Source: Mimachlamys varia (lineage: Eukaryota > Mollusca > Bivalvia > Pectinida > Pectinidae). From it: a stretch of 64,000 nucleotides of DNA. Each line of letters opens with the position of its first letter. Within the stretch, counting starts at the first letter, position 1. The notes beneath the pieces are model-generated. The model was not told where the DNA came from. It was given only the letters and a program-made list of their open reading frames with translations, and made no database searches. The position numbers were made by a program, and so were the translations under genes. Positions 24,301-33,300 of this stretch are shown piece by piece. The stretch spans positions 8,077,432 through 8,141,431 of the forward strand of contig OX392540.1 of assembly GCA_947623455.1 (NCBI GenBank). The letters run 5' to 3'.

Positions 24301-27300
24301 TGGCAAATGGTGCAAATCGAATCACGAAAGTTCGGCTTACAGCGGTTTAACTGTCCTGCATTTTTTACATCGAATGATAAGTTATTGAACCAATCTTTTA
24401 AGTGAATAACGTTCAATGCAGTAATGGAAATGTTTAACTTAAGCCATATGTTAAGTATTTAAAGTTTTATTAATACTTTTATATCTGAAAGTTGTTGTAA
24501 ATACACGCTGTACAGTCGAACTTCGTTATTTGTTATCTCGAACTCGTAAAATTCGAATTCCCCGTTTAATTCGAAGAAGTTTGTCGGTCCCGGCCAATTT
24601 TTACCATAAAATTCAAATTCAGGAAACTCAAATATTCGGTTAACTCGAATTTATACCACGGTCCCTTCGACTTCGAGATAACGAAGTTAGAAAGTATAAA
24701 CAAATATAATCGATAATTATTTTACATTGCAGTATTTATTGAAAATTACCAACATAATATATTTCAATATATTAATTTATTATATATAATATGATTTTAG
24801 TTGTACCCGATGTCGTATTAAATCAAATATCTTATATATTTCAGTAAAAGAGTGTTATTTATTCGTTTTTTTTTTAAATTTCAGCTGTGCCGGATGTACT
24901 ATTTAATCCAACATCTTTTACCAAAAAGGCAGGAGATGATATTACTCTACAGCCGACAATATATAGTGACCCTCCACAGACAGGATTTATCTGGAGGTTT
25001 ATAAATGAAACGATTTCATCTATTATAGCAGATTCGTTAAGAGGAGTAATTACTAAACCAGAAAAATACGGTGTTGGAACAATGCCAAACCCGTATCTGA
25101 ACGTGACAAACATTGACCTATCAAACCAAGGGACATATCAACTGTGCGTGGTAAACAACATTGGTTCATCCAACGCCATAAACGTCACCCTGAATGTAAC
25201 TGGTGAGTCTTTTAACCAGTCAATATATAAAAAGGTCTAATTCGGCTACTTATCACATAACTGACCCGTTCAGTCATGTACCATGGCCATGTCATAAACT
25301 TGTGTAATTGCATTGTTGTGACGATATACAAAAGTGACGTCTTTATGACGTCACATGATTGTCTCAGAAGTAAAAATCGTATCGTCAAAGTAGGAATTCG
25401 GTTGTTTTATAGGGAATGAATTTGAGACGTTTAACTGTGTTTTCGTGATAACATTAATATTAACTGATAATAAATAGAAAAAATAGAATTGTAGCGTTTT
25501 TATAGTATGACTTCTTACACCAAATTAGAAATGACTAGTGCTTTTCAAATCAAAACAAGATTTATTAAATATCAGCAAAAATTACAAGACAAGAATCACA
25601 CATAAGATGAACACACTATTTATGAAACAATTCCTACGGATACATTAAATCTAAACTATGACTATATCTTACTACCTAATCTAGCATCAAACAGTCCCCT
25701 TGATCTAAACACGACTCTCCGAATCCTAAACACCTCTCCCTATTCCAGATATCCAAATGTCACACTCATATTGTCTAATTAAGCATGTCACCCCGCGTTT
25801 CCTTAATATCTAAAAAAAAGTCCCGGGCTCTCAAGTCTCCCGAATCTCTCAAGTCTCCCGAATCTCTCAAGTCTCCCGAATCTCTCAAGTCTCTCGAAAT
25901 GTAACAGCTAACTGCAGCCCCCTTTATACCCACTCTGCTAACTAATTTTAGACACACTACACATATATATATATACTTTATATTAGTACTCAAATCTCAA
26001 GATAGAAACTTTCTAAACTACTAAAGATAGAACTCAATATGCCTATATCTAAAAATAAATCCTGGATATCACCATGTCTAAATATAGTAACTGACCATCC
26101 TAATTATAGAATCCAAACAGCACCATGACTGCATCTAAATATAACGCAGAGAGCTCCCTTAAAAATAGCATCCCTATACTCTATTTATAACTCCCAAGCT
26201 AATCTATATATTTACAATGGCCCCTTCTAAAGATTGAACCCGTCTACTATATATAAACAAAGATCACTTCTACAAATAGGACCCGGTTGTAAATATATCT
26301 TACAACTGACTTATGAACTCATCTAAATATAAACGCTGAACCCTTCTAAAGATAGAACCCGGTACTATAAACATATCTCCAAAACTGACCAATAAATTCA
26401 TCTATTTTTACACACATGAGCTGTCCACAGCATCCTCGACATCCCTTATATATCTGTCTAGCCTAGCCCCTGACTCCCCAGCTGGTCAGTGCTGGCTGTA
26501 CTACAGACCAATTATCTTTCGTGATTAGCCACCCCTTGTTAATCATCTACACAAAATAACCTTACCACCATAGGAATAAATCTGCTACAGACTCTTAAAC
26601 TCACAATGTAAGTTAGAATTCCTGAAATGATTTAATATGTCACTCGCCTAAAGACCTGTGACATATTAAAGCAATGAATTCGTATAATAAATTTGATATA
26701 ACATCGACATTCGTGTTAGATCCTCTATATATCGTTATGCCCATAGCAAGATAGACAAAGAACACTAGCTTAATAGTTTCCTCATAAATTCATGTTCATT
26801 TTAAAATATTTTCTCATGAAACTCAAGGGAAGCCTTTTTCGTTTACGGTTTGTGTTATCTTCTCTGTATCAATGGAGAACTTACATGGTTTAGATGTAAT
26901 TTAAACGTGTTGTCAATGAAATAATAATTGTGTTGTTGTTGATTTTGCAGCAAAGCCTATCGTTTCCATGGTAACGGAAAGAGACCACGTTGACGTTGGA
27001 TACCCGTTCACGTTAGCATGCAGCATTTCGGGTAATCCGACGCCTGTTGAAGCAACTTTACGTTTCAAGGATATGTAAGGAGAGGAAACGGATATTAGTT
27101 CAGTTGTGTTTAAAGATGGAACGCTAATACACACGATACATAATACAAGCTCAAGTGATACCGGCTACTACACCTGCAAAGCAGAAAATAGCGAAGGAAT
27201 AGGAGAAAGCTCCTTACATTTGACTGTTTATAGTGAGTATTGGTAAGAAAGGGTGGCGATAGTGTGATAGATTCATTGTAAGCGTGATAATTGTTGAAGA

Positions 27301-30300
27301 ATGTCTCATCAAGTATCCATTAATAGGCTAATAAACCTAATTTAACAGTATTTCAGTGTATCTTTGCAACATCTCTTGAAGCAAATCCTTGTTAGCGTGA
27401 TAATTGTTGAAGATTGTCTCAACAAACATTCAGTAATATGCTAGTAAACGTAACCTCATTTTTCAGGAAATTCACTGTACCTTAGCAGTATCTCTTGAAG
27501 CAAATCCTTGTTAGCGTGATAATTGTTGAAGATTGTCTCAACAAACATTCAGTAATATGCTAGTAAACGTAACCTCATTTTTCAGGAAATTCACTGTACC
27601 TTAGCAATAACTCTTGAAGCAAAACCTTGTAAGCGTGATAATTGTTTAAGATTGTCTCAACAAACATTCAGTAATATGCTAGTAAACTTCATTTTTCAGG
27701 TAATTCAGTGTTCCTTTGCAATATCCCTTGAAGCAAAAAACCTTAAGCAAAACTAGTTGACGTTGCCTGTTTGTCAATAAAAACTAAAACGGAATCAATC
27801 AATAACACTTAAGGGTATATGACAAAGACTGGCCCATAATATACAGAACATAAACCGAATTAATGTAGTTTTTGTTTTAATTTACTCTGTCCATATTTTA
27901 TGAGTTTTGAATGAACTTAACACTCGCCTTGAGACTGTTCCCAAAGCTGCAATTAATGGTATTGTATAGAGAAACAAGGACGTATCTTCAACATGGAGTG
28001 CTTATAAATAAAGGGCCGTATCTCAAATGTATCAATTTTTATCTTTTAATCAAAGACTATTAGGAGTGAGCTTTTCTAATAGAAAATGCACTGCATATAG
28101 AATATTACGATCTAATTCTTTTCAATCGCAGACATTTCTCACAAATAAAATCATCTACATGTATTCACATAAATATACGAATTCTATTAGAAAAGCTCAC
28201 TCCAAAATGCAGTAAATCGAAACTTTAAAAATGATAAATTTGAGATACGAACCTTTTTACGTCTGGACACTCTATGTTGGAGATGTATCCGTGTTCCTTT
28301 AAACAGTCGTATATATCTCCCATTCAGCAGATACAAAGCTTAAGCCTAGATGAAAGACATTATAAAATTATATTTGTAAAATGATATCGATATAGATATC
28401 TTAATAAGTAAATTCGGAAATGTTTGTCTTCATTCGTTTGCTGAATATTTGCATTTGTGTCCGCAAAATTATCTTGCCTCTAAAACACAGAAAGTGCTAG
28501 GTTTAAGCATATTTTTTTCCAAGTAATGCATAACTCTTGTAAAGTTACAGGGTGACAATGGGACAATCTTTGGAACGTTTAAAACACCAAATGTTCATTG
28601 TTGATACACATAATATCATTTTGTTATCACATATTTCAAAACAGATGACTTCTATTAATAAACGTTATATCGTATGTAATCATAATTTTTGTCCTGGATT
28701 ATCTGAAATCAAAAACAGGACTGTAAATAATAAGTTTACATATTTATAGATATTGATAAACAAACATGTTTATTTTTTATCTTCATGTTTGTTTCAGTAC
28801 CCCCAGGAATCTACTCTTCATATGACGGAAAGAAACAAAGAAGATACGACGCCGGGGACGAGATGTCTATTACTCTGTGGGTTACTACAACACCACATGT
28901 TGATGCCTTCTCCTGTAGAAATGTAAACAATTCAAAGGAGCTGTCGCCCAGTTTGCCCTTCAACATCACAAACATTGGGATGTCGTTTAACTTCTCCATT
29001 GCAAACATCCAACAAAAAGACGAAGGGCTTTACATATGCACAGCTACCAATAAAATAGGAGTTAGCAACATTTCCATAGAGATTGCCGTGAATTCCGACA
29101 TTAAACCACCAGTACCCTACGGTAAGTTCTTAAATATTCAATTTATATCATTTTTACCATATGGAAGCCCTAAATTTAGGAAAATGTGGATATCCAGCTT
29201 TCATGAGACAGACAAAGTAGAACATTATTCTATTTATTTGATGAAACAAAAGAGTACTATTCTGTCGGAACACATGCTCCTAATACCTGGTACATTCATA
29301 ATTGGCTCCGTGTAAATTTTCCCAATGTTCATATTTTTTGTTTTGTTAACGCTTAAGTATCCTCTGATTTGTGTTAGCCTGTTGGTTGTTTGTTTTTCTT
29401 CAAATACGATTGGATATCCTCCCGCCTATTGCATTCATGAGAATATTTTTAAAAGTTTTTAAGCATTGATGACAATTATTTTTAGTTTGATTAGGGTAAG
29501 AAAAATTGTTTCCAAACTGTATGAATCCGCGTAACGCGGTTTGCGGCGTGCGTTGTGCGTTCGACGCGTAAATGGTATGTGCACGATGTGATTATAACAA
29601 GCGCATATGTGTGCACACGATAAACTAATTTTGTGTGCTGACAATCGCTGTTCTTATAAAATAAAATACTGTCAATGTGCGTATACACGCAAAAATAATG
29701 GTATAATTATGCATGTCGTCTGCATAGGGGGCCTAAAATGCAGACGTGAAGATTTTTTTTCAAATTCTTTTTGAATTTAACAAAACAAATAATTTTTCTA
29801 AAAGCGGATGGTAAGCTTTTCCAAAACGAGGCCGGTACTCCCCCAAAACCATCGGTTTCCGTTTGAGATTTGAATTTTTTGACAAACAAAAATGATTCTG
29901 CTCTGACAAAATTATACGCATCCAACAAGCCTGAAACATTTGATTGTACTCCCGCTATAACATAACTGTAAATAGAATTGAATTATTATATATCGCATTA
30001 AACAAACTGGACTGCATCCATTGCCATTTGTTGTTTCAGAAGCGGAAAAAACAAATTGCTGTAAGTAAAATACTCTTTTTTACTCTTTATTTCTTAATTC
30101 AAAATAAATGTACTTTCTCAAATCTGATGCATTCTTTATATGCTGCGTAAATGAATCCATATCAAAATTACATGTTAATTAACATTATATTGTTCATTAG
30201 TTAACATACGTGGGGCATCGGTTAATACAATTATTATTTCACCTGGTCCGTCGTCCATCTGTCTGGACGTCCGGCCATCCACAATCGAATTCTTTTTCAT

Positions 30301-33300
30301 AACCGCCCCTAACGGAATTTGACCACATTTTGTCAGATGTATCCTTATGTGGAGGGGGCTAAAACTTGTACAACTGGTGGGGCTGTATTTCAGTTGTATC
30401 ATACCTAGGGGACCGGGATTCGAATTTAAGGGTCCTGAAGGACGAGGACTAAAGGGGTCCGTTTGGCAATATTGATATAACTTTTGAACGGTTAATTCCC
30501 CCCCCCCCCCCCCAAAAAAAACCCCAACTATAGATACAATATCTGAGCATAAAATGACGATCACATATACGATTTTAAATTTAACCCCATGGGTCTGCCA
30601 CGCCCTTTCATACTTAACTATTGAGTCATATATTTCTAATGTTTGAGATCCCCACTCCAAATCTACATAATGTATGCAATTGCTGGGCATTCGGAGACGA
30701 TCACAATCATGATTTTAAATTTGACCCTAGGTAGGGTCCATCACGCCCTTGTCTACTTAAGTCCTGACTCATAACTTTTAAAAGATTGGGATCCCACCCC
30801 AAAACTATATACACAATTGCTGAGCATTAAAAGACGATCGCAAATAAAATTTTAGATTTCACTCAAGGGTCTACCGTGCCCTTGCAGTCTTGACTAATGG
30901 GTCTTAACATTTAAACGGTTGAGATTCCCACCCCAGAACTATGTAATCATATAATTGCTGGCATAAAGAGAGGATCACAAACAGGATTTAAGATTTGATC
31001 CTAGCGATTTGCCACTCTCTTTGCAGACTTCCCACCACAAAATACTTGAATTGCTGGGATAAAGAGGATATACTATTTAATATTAGTAAATTTCAAATAA
31101 AGTATGCTCTTTTGAATGAGAAAGCTAAGATAACATTACTGTAAGGCAATGTTGTGGCAGGTCCCACACTGGAAAAGGTTGTGTTATTTAACTTACATAT
31201 GACTTTTTTGTTGCATTTGCTGGAAGCCATGTGGGCGATACAGGCTCTCTGGGCCTCTTGTTAGAAACGTGATAATGTTAAATCTACACTGAATTAACCT
31301 TAATTACTGATTTAAACAAAATACCTACACCAATCATATGTAAAAAAAAGATTCGTTTATATATTTTATGTTTTTGATTTTTTTCTGTACCGAAATAATC
31401 AAGCAGAAATGATATGTATTGGTGTTTGAAGCATGAATGTTCGTTATTACCGCCCCTTTATGTATTAGTTTTCGCTATCCAGCGTAGCAGTATCTAATCC
31501 GATATTACATTTTTTGTATATCCCCACCTGGATACGAGGCATAAAGTTACCACGTTACTTGTGTTTTGGTCGGCAAGGTCAAAGGTCACCATTGACTACA
31601 TCTGTGCGTCCCTGTGGGCGGACCTTGCGTACAACATATCTTAAAACCTGGTCATATTTATTTATATTAACACCAATGCATCACATGATAAAGGTCTACA
31701 CCTGATAAGGCTTTACTGACCGCCGTTCAAGGTTAAAGATTGTTGACCACTGTTGGAATAAATAGCTTGTGTACAAGATATCTCTTGAACATCGGGACAT
31801 ATTCGGTTCATATTCACATCATAGCATTACTTTAGCGGGGAAAATTGTTATATGTAGTACATGTATAAGTGCACATTAAGCTTAAATGTTTAGGCCTATG
31901 TTGAGTCTGTATTCTGTTTGTCTGTACGCAATACACTAGTGTCACCCATTCTTTTTTAAACAAATAGGTAACTGGCTGCCCAATTCGAACCTGGGCTGCT
32001 ATGCAGGACGAGTCGGATATAGTTTTTGACTCGTTTCACTAATTGGGCGCGTCTCCCTCTTGTTATAGTACAATAATCACGTTCTACAATTGAGTAATTG
32101 TTATTGGTCATCGCTAAAGGATCCTAAGTCACACTTGTTTACTTTGTGGGGATGGAGTATATCTGTGTGAGCCCCTGCTCACTTTGTGGGGATGGAGTAT
32201 ATCTGTGTGAGCCCCTGCTCACTTTGTGGGGATGGAGTATATCTTTGTGAGCCCCTGCTCACTTTGTGGGGTTGGAGTATATCTTTGTGAGCCCCTGCTC
32301 ACTTTTTGGGGATGGAGTATATCTTTGTAAGCCCCTGCTTAATTTTTGGGGATGGAGTATATCTTTGTGAGCTCCTGCTTACTTTGTGGGGATGGGAGTA
32401 TATCTTTGTTAGCTCTTGCTCACTTTGTGGGGATGGAGTATATCTTTGTGAGCCCCTGCTCACTTTGTGGGGATGGGAGTATATCTTTGTGAAATCCTGC
32501 TCACTTTGTGGGGATGGAGTATATCTTTGTGAGCTCCTGCTCACTTTGTGGGGATGGAGTATATCTTTGTGAGCTCCTGCTCACTTTGTGGGGATGGAGT
32601 ATATCTTTGTGAGCCCCTGCTCACTTTGTGGGGATGGAGTATATCTTTGTGAGCTCCTGCTCACTTTGTGGGGATGGAGTATATCTTTGTGAGCCCCTGC
32701 TCACTTTGTGGGGATGGAGTATATCTTTGTGAGCTCCTGCTCACTTTGTGGGGATGGAGTATATCTTTGTGAGCCCCTGCTTACTTTGTGGGGATGGAGT
32801 ATATCTTTGTGAGCCCCTGCTCACTTTGTGGGGATGGAGTATATCTTTGTGAGCCCCTGCTTAATTTTTGGGGATGGAGTATATCTTTGTGAGCTCCTGC
32901 TTACTTTGTGGGGATGGAGTATATCTTTGTGAGCTCCTGCTTAATTTGTGGGGATGGAGTATATCTTTGTGAGCCCCTGCTCACTTTGTGGGGATGGAGT
33001 ATATCTTTGTGAGCCCCTGCTCACTTTGTGGGGATGGAGTATATCTTTGTGAGCTCCTGCTTACTTTGTGGGGATGGAGTATATCTTTGTGAGCCCCTGC
33101 TTAATTTGTGGGGATTGAGTATATCTGTGTGAGCCCCTGCTCACTTTGTGGGGATGGAGTATATCTTTGTGAGCCCCTGCTCACTTTGTGGGGATTGGGT
33201 ATATCTTTGTGAGCCCCTTCTCATATTATTTTTTCATTTGATTTTAGTGTGGCTATCTCTGTCGGTCTTGGTTTTCACAGTCATCGCCGTCGCCGGTGCT

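Noticed and set aside
27070..27085. Cryptic splice donor gtaagg overlapping the TAA in Ig2
   Set aside because: Using it would leave phase 2, which does not match the phase-1 downstream exon, and no nearby acceptor restores the frame. The full exon with the in-frame TAA remains the simplest reading.
32141..33225. CRISPR-like array
   Set aside because: Units are contiguous 40-mers without unique spacers, in a eukaryotic intron.
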